From Pseudomonadota bacterium (GTDB lineage Bacteria; Pseudomonadota; Alphaproteobacteria; Rhizobiales; Xanthobacteraceae): a stretch of 8,060 nt of DNA. The translations under genes were made by a program, and so were the position numbers. The stretch spans positions 1 through 8,060 of the forward strand of contig JAEZEY010000323.1 in the NCBI GenBank assembly GCA_023432845.1. Direction: 5' to 3'. Positions 1 through 5,527 of this stretch are shown piece by piece; the first letter of the stretch is position 1, and every line of letters starts with the position of its first letter. The notes under the pieces were generated by a model, which worked only from the letters and a program-made list of their open reading frames with translations, had not been told where the DNA came from and searched no databases.

Positions 1-127
1 CGGCGGCAGTGCCGCCATCGCGCAGGATATCGACAGCCGCCAGCGTCGCCAGCGGATGCGAGGTCGCCGCCATGCCGTCGCAGGCGATCACCGGCGAGCG
101 GCCGGGCAACTGGAAATCACGTGTCAT
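1..127 (-). CDS. ggt: Gamma-glutamyltransferase, N-terminal fragment (cut by window edge)
   Basis: Only the first 42 codons are in the window; the rest lies beyond base 1. From ATG at 127 the product reads MTRDFQLPGRSPVIACDGMA and continues with ATSHPLATLAAVDILRDGGT. This is the N-terminal signature of gamma-glutamyltranspeptidases, where a G-R-S-P-V-(I/V)-A block is followed by MAATSHPLA and a helix ending in DGG(T/N)A. Members cleave gamma-glutamyl bonds of glutathione and related compounds and are made as a precursor that self-cleaves before a catalytic Thr, which is not visible here. No signal peptide precedes the family motif, which fits the cytosolic/putative GGT-like branch of proteobacteria. 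The start lies 7 bases after the stop of the upstream membrane-protein gene, so the two are probably co-transcribed. No clear Shine-Dalgarno is seen. The family call is fairly sure; substrate is unknown. Confidence 0.8.
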   Translation of the reverse strand, partial: MTRDFQLPGRSPVIACDGMAATSHPLATLAAVDILRDGGTAA

Positions 128-134
128 GGAAAGC

Positions 135-557
135 TCAGGAGGTGAGAGAAGAAGTCGGGAAACCGTCGACCGAAAGGTCGCGCTGTGCGGTGCGCAAGGT
201 CACGGCGAAGCCGGCCAGCACATCGACGAGACTGATCGCCATCAGGAGGAAGAAGGTCGCGGTCGCCGCCTGCGGCACCAGCAGGAACTCGACCACCATG
301 GCGAGGAACAGCAACAGCGACAGCGCGTGATCGACCACCGCGCGGGTGCCGATCCGCGTCGCCTTGACGATTTCACCGAACAGGAAAACGAGCGACACCG
401 CGATCAGGATTTCGCCCGCAGACATCGTCCACTCGCCACCGGACACCAGGTGTACGCGCGTGACGACATCGGACCAGCTCACGCCAGCCCAGAGAAAAGC
501 GACGATATTGTAGATCGCGAAAGGAACCAGCAGCAGGGGGAAGCCGAGCAGGTACAC
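135..557 (-). CDS. Small four-helix integral membrane protein, function unknown
   Basis: A 140-residue hydrophobic protein starting with GTG at 557. The start is supported by a purine-rich GGAGGGAGG stretch about 9 bases upstream and by the lack of a better start inside. Predicted membrane segments lie at about residues 3-25, 46-64, 76-95 and 98-120. A charged cytosolic-looking stretch (EIVKATRIGTRAVVDH, about 62-77) separates helices 2 and 3, and the last 20 residues form a polar tail. No catalytic or binding motif is visible and I do not recognise a named family. It sits 36 bases downstream of rpmF and 7 bases upstream of the gamma-glutamyltransferase start, all on the same strand, so it is likely transcribed with them. 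Coding status is well supported by the hydrophobic pattern and tight packing. Confidence 0.75.
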   Translation of the reverse strand: MYLLGFPLLLVPFAIYNIVAFLWAGVSWSDVVTRVHLVSGGEWTMSAGEILIAVSLVFLFGEIVKATRIGTRAVVDHALSLLLFLAMVVEFLLVPQAATATFFLLMAISLVDVLAGFAVTLRTAQRDLSVDGFPTSSLTS

Positions 558-593
558 GGGGGTCAGCCTCCCTCCGCCGGGTCAGAGGCGCTC

Positions 594-779
594 TTACGCC
601 TCGGTCTTCACCTTCAGAACCTGGCGGCCGCGATACATGCCGGTCTTCAGGTCGATGTGGTGCGGACGGCGCAGTTCGCCGGAATCCTTGTCTTCGACGT
701 AGGTCGGCTGCTTCAGCGCGTCGGCCGAGCGGCGCATACCGCGCTTCGACGGCGACGTTTTTCTCTTTGGCACAGCCAT
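594..779 (-). CDS. rpmF: 50S ribosomal protein L32, cysteine-free type
   Basis: A 61-residue basic protein beginning MAVPKRKTSPSKRGMRRSAD, the hallmark N-terminus of bacterial L32, a small structural protein of the large ribosomal subunit. The reading frame stays open upstream to 860, but the conserved MAVPKRK start and an AGGAG ribosome binding site at 789-793 fix the ATG at 779. The C-terminal half reads YVEDKDSGELRRPHHIDLKT then GMYRGRQVLK. The CxxC...CxxC zinc ribbon of canonical L32 is absent: there is no cysteine in the protein. The usual cysteine positions hold E29/D30 and other residues, as is typical of alphaproteobacterial L32. It lies between mtgA upstream and a small membrane protein gene downstream, on the same strand. 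Confidence 0.97.
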   Translation of the reverse strand: MAVPKRKTSPSKRGMRRSADALKQPTYVEDKDSGELRRPHHIDLKTGMYRGRQVLKVKTEA

Positions 780-788
780 GGGGTTGAA

Positions 789-793
789 CTCCT
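789..793 (-). promoter_or_regulatory. Ribosome binding site of rpmF
   Basis: On the minus strand AGGAG precedes the ATG at 779 by 9 bases. It decides the start, because the same frame is open for 27 further codons upstream to 860. Confidence 0.75.
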
Positions 794-824
794 GATAGGC
801 GCAAATTGTCGGTTTGAAGCGGGG

Positions 825-853
825 CTTATAGAGGATGAAACGGCGCAAGACCA
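825..853 (-). promoter_or_regulatory. Possible rpmF promoter
   Basis: Minus-strand TATAAG at 830-825 resembles a -10 box. The only hexamer at 17-base spacing is TGGTCT (853-848), a poor -35 match. It lies in the 105-base gap between mtgA and rpmF, where a separate ribosomal-protein promoter would be expected. Weak, sequence-only call. Confidence 0.25.
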
Positions 854-884
854 GCCCCAAAGGCGCGGATTTGACGCCCGGAAC

Positions 885-1622
885 CTAGCGCTTTGTCCGG
901 ACGCAGGCGGCCGCCTCCGGCGCGGACGCGGCGCGGCGCTGGTAAAGGCCCGCCAGGCGCCGCAGGCCCGGCCCGGGCCTTTTGGCGTCCCGGGTCACCG
1001 GATTTGGCAAAGTCGCAGCGATCAGGGCAGCCTGATGGCGGCTCAAGCCATCCGGCGGGCGGCCAAAAGCCCGCCGGGCGGCGGCATCGGCGCCGAATTC
1101 GCCGTTCGGACCCAGTTCGGCGATATTGAGGTAGATTTCCAGAATGCGCGGCTTGGATAGGACGAAGTCGATCCACAGCGCCAGCGGCGCTTCCAGCGCC
1201 TTGCGGACGTAGCTGCGGCCCTGCCAGAGGAACAGGTTCTTGGCGACCTGCTGGGTGATGGTGGAGCCGCCGCGGACGTCGTCGAAGCCCTCGGCGTCGT
1301 CGATGGCGTTCTGGATTTCGGTCAGGTCGAGGCCGAAATGGCTGCAAAACCGGCCGTCCTCGGCGACGATCACCGAGAGCGCCAGATCCGGGTCGATCTT
1401 CGCCAGCGGCACCCAGGTCCGCTCCACCCGCTGGCCGGTGACAGTCCGCCACAGCATCAGGGTCGAGGGCGGATTAACCACGGCATAGAGCGGCGTCAGC
1501 ACATAAGGCAGCAGCAGCAGCGCCAGCACGACGTACAACGCCGTTCGCCACACCGAGCGCTTCCGGCGGGCAAATCCGGGCCGCAATGAGGGCAGGAAGT
1601 CCGAGCGACTGATCACGGTCAT
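885..1622 (-). CDS. mtgA: Monofunctional biosynthetic peptidoglycan transglycosylase (GT51)
   Basis: A 245-residue protein, the usual length of MtgA. It polymerises lipid II into glycan strands at the outer face of the cytoplasmic membrane and has no transpeptidase domain. Residues 26-48 form one N-terminal membrane anchor preceded by basic residues (RRKR, 19-22), giving an inside-to-outside orientation. GT51 motifs follow in order: AEDGRFCSHFG at 87-97 with catalytic Glu88, RGGSTITQQVAKNLFL at 117-132, RKALEAPLA at 140-148, and KPRILEIYLNIAELG at 157-171, where Glu162 matches the second conserved glutamate of the family. The C-terminus is basic. The ATG at 1622 is the first usable start and no strong ribosome binding site is seen. 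It is divergent from the ispA-type gene across 61 bases, with rpmF 105 bases downstream. Confidence 0.96.
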   Translation of the reverse strand: MTVISRSDFLPSLRPGFARRKRSVWRTALYVVLALLLLPYVLTPLYAVVNPPSTLMLWRTVTGQRVERTWVPLAKIDPDLALSVIVAEDGRFCSHFGLDLTEIQNAIDDAEGFDDVRGGSTITQQVAKNLFLWQGRSYVRKALEAPLALWIDFVLSKPRILEIYLNIAELGPNGEFGADAAARRAFGRPPDGLSRHQAALIAATLPNPVTRDAKRPGPGLRRLAGLYQRRAASAPEAAACVRTKR

Positions 1623-1683
1623 CAGTGTAGCCCATTGCGGGTTCGGGTTGCGGCCCAGACGACCTCAAGGCTAACAAGGCGCC

Positions 1684-2601
1684 ATGAGTTCCTTCGCAGA
1701 TCGTCTCAATGCCGTGGCCGCTGACAGCGAAGCGCTGCTGGCGCAATTGCTGGGCGACGCGCCGCTGGCCGGCGAAGTGACGCGGCCGCAGCGGCTCGTT
1801 GCGGCGATGCGTCACGCCGCGCTCGGCGGCGGCAAAAGACTGCGGCCATTCCTCGTCGTCGAGAGCGCCGCCTTGTTCGACGCACCGCGCGAGAGAGCCT
1901 TGCTCGCGGGCTGCGCGCTCGAGCTGCTGCATTGCTATTCGCTGGTCCATGACGACCTGCCGGCGATGGACAATGACGACCTGCGCCGCGGCCGCCCCAC
2001 GGTGCACAAGGCCTATGACGAAGCCACCGCCATCCTCGCCGGCGATGCGCTGCTGACTTTGGCCTTCGACATTCTCGCGCGTGAGGAAGTGCATGCCGAC
2101 GCCGGCGTGCGTATCGCGCTGGTGCGCGAGCTTGCCCGCGCATCAGGGCTTGGCGGCATGGCCGGCGGACAGATGCTCGATCTTGCCGCCGAAGGCCGCT
2201 TCGCGGCCAAACGCAACTTGAGCGAACAAGAGATTGTCACCTTGCAGGCGATGAAGACCGGCGCGCTGCTGCGCTTTGCCTGCCGCGCCGGCGCGCTTCT
2301 CGGTAAGGGCAATACCGAACACCTCGCCGCCATGGAACATTACGGCGCCGCGATCGGCGAAGCCTTCCAGATCGCCGACGACCTGCTTGACGTCGAAGGC
2401 GACGCCGCCACGCTCGGCAAGGCGGCCGGCAAGGACGCCGAAGCCGGCAAGGCAACTTTGGTCGCCGCGCTCGGCATCGACGGCGCACGTGCCAAACTTG
2501 ACGGTTTGATCGCGGCCGCCGACGCGGCGCTGGCGTCGTTCGGCGCGAAGGCCGATACTCTGCGCGCCGCCGCCCGTTTCATCGCCGAGCGACGGAGCTG
2601 A
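1684..2601 (+). CDS. ispA: Short-chain trans-polyprenyl diphosphate synthase (farnesyl/geranylgeranyl diphosphate synthase)
   Basis: A 305-residue class I prenyltransferase that condenses IPP with allylic diphosphates in the cytosol. Visible motifs: GGGKRLRP at 48-55 (IPP binding); the first aspartate-rich motif in LVHDDLPAMDNDDLRRGRPT, with D90, D91 and D96 for Mg-diphosphate binding; GDALLTLAF at 120-128; K191-T192; FQIADDLLDVEGD at 228-240 with D232, D233 and D236 as the second motif; and the GK-rich loop at 245-256. Tyr85-Ser86 just before the first motif matches the CYSL(I/V)HDD context of E. coli IspA, which favours C15 product, but chain length cannot be settled from sequence (GGPP synthase is the alternative). 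The ATG at 1684 is preceded by a weak AAGG at 1676-1679. The DUF1345 gene follows after 22 bases, so they are probably co-transcribed. Confidence 0.93.
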   Translation: MSSFADRLNAVAADSEALLAQLLGDAPLAGEVTRPQRLVAAMRHAALGGGKRLRPFLVVESAALFDAPRERALLAGCALELLHCYSLVHDDLPAMDNDDLRRGRPTVHKAYDEATAILAGDALLTLAFDILAREEVHADAGVRIALVRELARASGLGGMAGGQMLDLAAEGRFAAKRNLSEQEIVTLQAMKTGALLRFACRAGALLGKGNTEHLAAMEHYGAAIGEAFQIADDLLDVEGDAATLGKAAGKDAEAGKATLVAALGIDGARAKLDGLIAAADAALASFGAKADTLRAAARFIAERRS

Positions 2602-2623
2602 CCGCAGACCGGCAAACGCTTCC

Positions 2624-3295
2624 ATGGCCAAAGCCAAAACCGCCGCCAGACCAATTCCGATCCGCATCGCGCAGGCGCATGTCAAGCTCGTCATCGCCAT
2701 CGTCGCCGGCTTCGCCTGCGGGCTGGTGCTGCTCGCATTCAAGATGGACACGATCGCGCGCCTGCTCGCGGCATGGGATTTCGGCCTGCTGGTTTATCTG
2801 GCGCTCGCCGCGCACTTCCGGCAACGCCATGACGTCAAGGCGATCCGCAAGCGCGCCGCCGAGCAGGATGAAGGCGGCTTCGTCATTCTGGTCCTGTCGA
2901 TCGTCGCGACCTGCGCCAGCCTCGTCGCTGTGGTCTTCGCGCTGGTCGGCGCCAAGCAGGGCAATGGCTCACTGGCGATCACGCTCACCATCGCCACCAT
3001 CGTGCTGTCCTGGACCTTCGTGCACACGATCTTCGCGTTTCACTACGCGCATGAGTATTACGGCCGGGGCCGCGACGACATCATCGGCGGGCTGGAATTT
3101 CCCGGCGACAAGGCGCCCGATTACAGCGACTTTCTTTATTTCTCGCTGGTCGTCGGCATGACCTCGCAGGTCTCGGACGTACAGATCACATCGAAGGCGC
3201 TGCGCCGCATGGTGTCGATGCACGGTGTGCTGTCGTTCTTTTTCAATCTCGTGGTGCTGGCACTGACCGTGAACGTGGTCGCCAATCTGATCTGA
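2624..3295 (+). CDS. DUF1345 family integral membrane protein
   Basis: A 223-residue membrane protein of the DUF1345 (COG4291) family, whose function is not established. It has hydrophobic segments at about residues 20-38, 43-63, 86-109, 116-138 and 201-222, with a weaker one near 168-184. The family signature runs through the second half: TFVHTIFAFHYAHEYY at 131-146, GGLEFPG at 155-161, PDYSDFLYFSLVVGMTSQVS at 165-184, DVQITSKALRR at 185-195, and HGVLSFFFN at 200-208. A basic cytosolic loop (RQRHDVKAIRKRAAEQ) lies at 66-81. The ATG at 2624 starts 22 bases after the ispA stop with no obvious Shine-Dalgarno, so translation may depend on coupling to the upstream gene. A GC-rich hairpin with a T tract follows the stop by about 40 bases. 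Confidence 0.9.
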   Translation: MAKAKTAARPIPIRIAQAHVKLVIAIVAGFACGLVLLAFKMDTIARLLAAWDFGLLVYLALAAHFRQRHDVKAIRKRAAEQDEGGFVILVLSIVATCASLVAVVFALVGAKQGNGSLAITLTIATIVLSWTFVHTIFAFHYAHEYYGRGRDDIIGGLEFPGDKAPDYSDFLYFSLVVGMTSQVSDVQITSKALRRMVSMHGVLSFFFNLVVLALTVNVVANLI

Positions 3296-3334
3296 TGGCC
3301 TTCAGCCAACGCTGCGCCGGCCCTGTTCTTTGAA

Positions 3335-3361
3335 AGGCCCGGGCGGGCCTGTCCCCTTTTT
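3335..3361 (+). terminator. Probable intrinsic terminator after the DUF1345 gene
   Basis: AGGCCCG at 3335-3341 can pair with CGGGCCT at 3344-3350 (six or seven G/C-rich pairs around a tight turn). GTCCCC and a run of five T (3357-3361) follow. It lies 40 bases after the stop codon at 3295. On the opposite strand the hairpin is followed only by TTC, so rightward termination is better supported. Confidence 0.6.
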
Positions 3362-3375
3362 CCGTTCTCCGAAAA

Positions 3376-3553
3376 TGGAGCGCCGGGAGGCGCCAGAGGG
3401 CTTGCGAGGCCCCCTTTGGACGTCCCTTGCGATCGGGACGCCCGCGCGCCGACATGATGCAAGGGCGCTACTCCCTGCATCCGAGGCGCGCGCGCCGGAG
3501 GACGACAGGGGTGCTAATCCCGCCGCCACGGCGCTGCGCCTCCCGGCGCTCCA
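3376..3553. repeat. Long-range perfect 18-bp inverted repeat enclosing 142 bases
   Basis: The 18 bases at 3376-3393 (TGGAGCGCCGGGAGGCGC) are the exact reverse complement of 3536-3553. The 178-base unit between the outer ends holds two further stem-loops. An RNA from either strand could fold as one long closing stem with an internal multi-branch loop. A miniature transposable element is possible, but flanking bases (GAAAA left, CCGCG right) show no target-site duplication and no transposase gene is nearby. Confidence 0.7.
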
Positions 3554-3664
3554 CCGCGACCCCGCCCCGAGGCGGAGCCGGTAGCGGCGCCATTGTCGGG
3601 CGCCGTGTCCGGCCGGTTTTCCGGCGCCTCATGAAGCGCTGTAAACCCAACCTGACGAGCTAGG

Positions 3665-3691
3665 ATTATAAGGCAATAGGACTATTGTCAA
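3665..3691 (-). promoter_or_regulatory. Consensus sigma70-like promoter with palindromic spacer, reading into the structured block
   Basis: On the minus strand TTGACA (3691-3686) and TATAAT (3670-3665) are both perfect consensus hexamers. The spacer is 15 bases, shorter than the usual 17; TAATCC at 3668-3663 would give 17. The palindrome CAATAG-GA-CTATTG (3674-3687) fills the spacer and touches the -35 box, a usual place for an operator. Transcription would start near 3657 and run left through the inverted-repeat block, not into a recognised gene. Presence of the hexamers is seen; activity and repression are inferred. Confidence 0.5.
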
Positions 3692-3721
3692 GAGGCCCTG
3701 CGATGCGCGCGGACAGGCCTC
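3692..3721 (-). terminator. Hairpin just after the 141-residue protein gene, possible terminator
   Basis: GAGGCC at 3692-3697 pairs with GGCCTC at 3716-3721, and TG/CA can extend the stem past one bulged C. It starts 6 bases after the stop at 3727. It abuts the TTGACA box at 3691 and lacks a T run, so it may instead be an mRNA-end stabiliser or factor-dependent terminator. Confidence 0.35.
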
Positions 3722-3726
3722 GGCGG

Positions 3727-4152
3727 TCAGTTTGCCTTGACCCACTCGATGTCGACGAACAGCGAGGCGTCCTGGTCGCGCTTGCGCGGCGCCCTGTCGG
3801 CCGGCGCCGCGTAGGTGATGCGCACCGTCTTGTTGCTGGTCCACTCGATCTTCGGCGCCGGAGCGTCCTTGGACGGCGTGGCGCAGGGCCCGCCATAGAC
3901 TTCGTAGGCACGCTTCGACGAAACGAAGCTTTCCGGATAGAGCGCCAGATAGATGGCGATGGTATCGACGCAGAACGGCTCCGGTCTGTCACCGTAAACG
4001 CGCATATGCACCGCCTTGTAGCGGCCGTCCGGCGCCACGACCGTGTCCATATCGCGCTGCGCGCGGTCGATGGTCGCGGCGTAATAGATCGTGATGCCGA
4101 TCATGAACACGCCGAGCGCAAGGAAGGTCAGCAGGACGGATTTGGCTTTCAC
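3727..4152 (-). CDS. Unrecognised membrane-anchored protein (141 aa)
   Basis: I do not recognise this family. The product starts MKAKSVLLTFLALGVFMIGI with a single hydrophobic segment at about 5-26, which acts as a membrane anchor or uncleaved signal. It is followed by about 115 soluble residues that would lie in the periplasm. VVAPDGRYKAVHMRVYGD at 38-55 resembles the D-G-(R/K)-Y strand of several small exported domains. The two cysteines, Cys61 and Cys90, could form one disulfide. The C-terminal half (KIEWTSNKTVRITY 101-114, SLFVDIEWVKAN 130-141) looks like beta strands. The GTG start at 4152 has GGAAGA 8 bases upstream. The gene lies 71 bases after ispG on the same strand, with a palindromic repeat in the gap. 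Likely real, given its exported pattern and ribosome binding site. Confidence 0.75.
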   Translation of the reverse strand: MKAKSVLLTFLALGVFMIGITIYYAATIDRAQRDMDTVVAPDGRYKAVHMRVYGDRPEPFCVDTIAIYLALYPESFVSSKRAYEVYGGPCATPSKDAPAPKIEWTSNKTVRITYAAPADRAPRKRDQDASLFVDIEWVKAN

Positions 4153-4175
4153 GCGCGTTCTTCCGACTTTTTGTT

Positions 4176-4224
4176 GAGCATGATCTTTTCCGAAAACCGC
4201 GGCACACTTTTCGGGATCATGCTC
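4176..4224. repeat. REP-like palindrome overlapping the ispG stop codon
   Basis: The ends GAGCATGATC (4176-4185) and GATCATGCTC (4215-4224) are perfect reverse complements. Inside, CCGAAAA (4190-4196) pairs with TTTTCGG (4208-4214) around an 11-base loop containing CCGCGG; TTTT at 4186-4189 is unpaired. From memory, palindromes of the type AGCATGATCCCGAAAAGTG...CGGAAAAGATCATGC are scattered in many copies through Hyphomicrobiales genomes, but no search was run. The first G of the minus-strand arm is the last base of the ispG TAG stop. It lies between ispG and the next co-directional gene, so it may act on mRNA stability or partial termination. Confidence 0.75.
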
Positions 4225-5462
4225 TACTCGGCCGCTGTGCGCGAGCCGGTGCCCCAGCGGCGTTCGATATAGTCGATCACCATCTGCTTGAAGTCGGCGC
4301 TCAGTGTCGCACCGCGCAGGGTGCCGGCCTTCTTGCCGTCGATGAACACCGGCGCGGTCGGCTGCTCGCCGGTGCCGGGCAGCGAGATGCCGATATCGGC
4401 GTGCTTGCTCTCACCCGGGCCGTTGACGATGCAGCCCATGACCGCGACGTTGAGCGTCTCGACGCCGGGATAGCGCGTCTTCCATTCCGGCATCGAGGTT
4501 CGGATGAAGCTCTGGATCTCGGAGGCCAGTTCCTGGAACGTGGTCGAGGTGGTACGGCCGCAGCCGGGGCAAGCGGCAACCAGCGGCACGAAAGTGCGCA
4601 GACCCATGGTCTGCAGCAGTTCCTGCGCGACCTGCACCTCACGGGTGCGGTCGCCGCCGGGCTCGGGCGTGAGCGAAATGCGGATGGTGTCGCCGATGCC
4701 CTGCTGCAGCAGCACGCCCATCGACGCCGCCGAAGCGACAATGCCCTTGGTGCCCATGCCGGCTTCCGTAAGGCCGAGATGCAGCGCATAGTCGGAGCGG
4801 CGCGCGAGCTCGGTATAGACGGCGATGAGGTCCTGCACCGCCGAGACCTTCGCCGACAGGATGATGCGGTTCTTCGGCAGGCCGATTTCTTCAGCGCGCG
4901 CCGCCGACAGCAGCGCCGATTGCACCATCGCTTCATGCGTCACGGCGCGGGCATCGAGCGGACTTTCCGAGCGCGAGTTCTCGTCCATCAGCTTCGTGAG
5001 AAGCTCCTGATCGAGCGAGCCCCAGTTGACGCCGATGCGCACCGGCTTGCCGTGTTTGATCGCCATTTCGACGATCTGGGTGAACTGCGGATCGCGCTTG
5101 TTCTTGAAGCCGACATTGCCGGGATTGATGCGGTACTTGTCGAGCGCCTCGGCGCAGCCGGGGAAATTCGCCAGCAAAGTGTGGCCGTTGTAGTGGAAGT
5201 CGCCGACGATCGGCACGCGCACGCCCAGTGCCGCCAGCCGCTCCTTGATCGCCGGCACCGCGGCGGCGGCTTCGTCGCGGTCCACCGTGATGCGCACCAG
5301 TTCGGAACCGGCGCGGGCCAGCGCCGCGATCTGGCGCGCGGTGCCCTCGACATCCGCGGTGTCGGTGTTGGTCATCGCCTGCTCGACGATCGGCGCGCCG
5401 CCTCCGACGGTGACGCCGGCAACATCGACTGCAACGGTTCTGTGACGGGGCGCGGGGCTCAT
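4224..5462 (-). CDS. ispG: 4-hydroxy-3-methylbut-2-enyl diphosphate synthase (flavodoxin-type)
   Basis: A 412-residue IspG/GcpE, which reduces the cyclic diphosphate MEcPP to HMBPP in the cytosolic MEP isoprenoid pathway using a [4Fe-4S] cluster. The N-terminal TIM-barrel part shows the family opening: VTVGGGAPIVEQAMTNTDTA at 17-36, VRITVDRDEAA at 56-66, VGDFHYNGH at 86-94, YRINPGNVG at 110-118 and GVNWGSLD at 144-151. The C-terminal cluster domain has ACPGCGRT at 297-304 and MGCIVNGPGES at 342-352. Cys298, Cys301, Cys344 and Glu351 match the three cysteines and glutamate that ligate the cluster. Length fits the alphaproteobacterial form, longer than E. coli IspG (372). The ATG at 5462 has AGGA about 8 bases upstream. 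The TAG stop overlaps a palindromic repeat. The DMT transporter gene lies 65 bases upstream on the same strand. Confidence 0.98.
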   Translation of the reverse strand: MSPAPRHRTVAVDVAGVTVGGGAPIVEQAMTNTDTADVEGTARQIAALARAGSELVRITVDRDEAAAAVPAIKERLAALGVRVPIVGDFHYNGHTLLANFPGCAEALDKYRINPGNVGFKNKRDPQFTQIVEMAIKHGKPVRIGVNWGSLDQELLTKLMDENSRSESPLDARAVTHEAMVQSALLSAARAEEIGLPKNRIILSAKVSAVQDLIAVYTELARRSDYALHLGLTEAGMGTKGIVASAASMGVLLQQGIGDTIRISLTPEPGGDRTREVQVAQELLQTMGLRTFVPLVAACPGCGRTTSTTFQELASEIQSFIRTSMPEWKTRYPGVETLNVAVMGCIVNGPGESKHADIGISLPGTGEQPTAPVFIDGKKAGTLRGATLSADFKQMVIDYIERRWGTGSRTAAE

Positions 5463-5486
5463 CTGGCTATCCTGACGGCAGGGGAG

Positions 5487-5511
5487 TGCCAGACAAATAT
5501 GGCAGGGTCAA
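5487..5511 (-). promoter_or_regulatory. Possible ispG promoter element with inverted repeat
   Basis: In the 65-base gap upstream of ispG the minus strand carries TTGACC (5511-5506), one base off a -35 consensus. It is followed at once by the dyad TGCCA-N8-TGGCA (5504-5487). No convincing -10 hexamer is seen at 16-18 bases. The dyad could be a regulator site or a simple hairpin. Confidence 0.25.
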
Positions 5512-5527
5512 CGCAGGCGCCAGAGCC

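Larger units (their letters stand above)
3335..3628. other. Gene-free block of nested inverted repeats (possible structured RNA or dispersed intergenic repeat)
   Basis: Between the convergent 3' ends at 3295 and 3727 no reading frame looks like a real gene: open frames exist on both strands but are Arg/Pro-rich GC artefacts. Hairpin-capable pairs fill the block. They are CGTCCC 3421-3426 with GGGACG 3435-3440; GCGCGCC 3444-3450 with GGCGCGC 3485-3491; nested inside it GATGCA(A)GGG 3456-3465 with CCCTGCATC 3473-3481; CCGCC 3562-3566 with GGCGG 3571-3575; GGCGCC 3586-3591 with GGCGCC 3599-3604; and GCCGG 3612-3616 with CCGGC 3621-3625 around TTTT. The long pair 3376-3393/3536-3553 encloses the first three. 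This density suggests an expressed structured RNA or a repeat copied across the genome. No known RNA family motif was recognised. Confidence 0.55.

Noticed and set aside
780..860. Longer rpmF start at 860 (27 extra residues)
   Set aside because: L32 begins MAVPKRK in bacteria, and an AGGAG site sits at the right distance from the ATG at 779.
9..1160. Plus-strand open frame of 383 codons across the first 1.1 kb
   Set aside because: It lies antisense to ggt, the membrane protein, rpmF and mtgA, and its product is His/Arg/Gln/Glu-rich without any domain, a typical GC-rich shadow.
1648..1676. TTGCGG-N17-CTAACA as an ispA promoter
   Set aside because: Both boxes are weak, and a start placed from them would fall almost on the ATG, implying a leaderless mRNA. 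Not enough support to call.
3501..3530. GGGGTGCTAATCCC string suggestive of a riboswitch piece (for example TPP-like)
   Set aside because: The other conserved TPP elements are missing, and the segment lies between convergent gene ends, not upstream of a gene.
3468..3650. Minus-strand 60-codon (54 from ATG) Arg-rich frame downstream of the consensus promoter
   Set aside because: No Shine-Dalgarno and no recognisable domain, and it lies within dense inverted repeats. It is kept only as a possibility inside the promoter finding, not as a gene.
3296..3726. tRNA, SRP RNA, tmRNA, RNase P or CRISPR array in the gap
   Set aside because: No cloverleaf with a T-arm GTTCGA motif, no conserved SRP or tmRNA motif, and no regularly spaced direct repeats were found.
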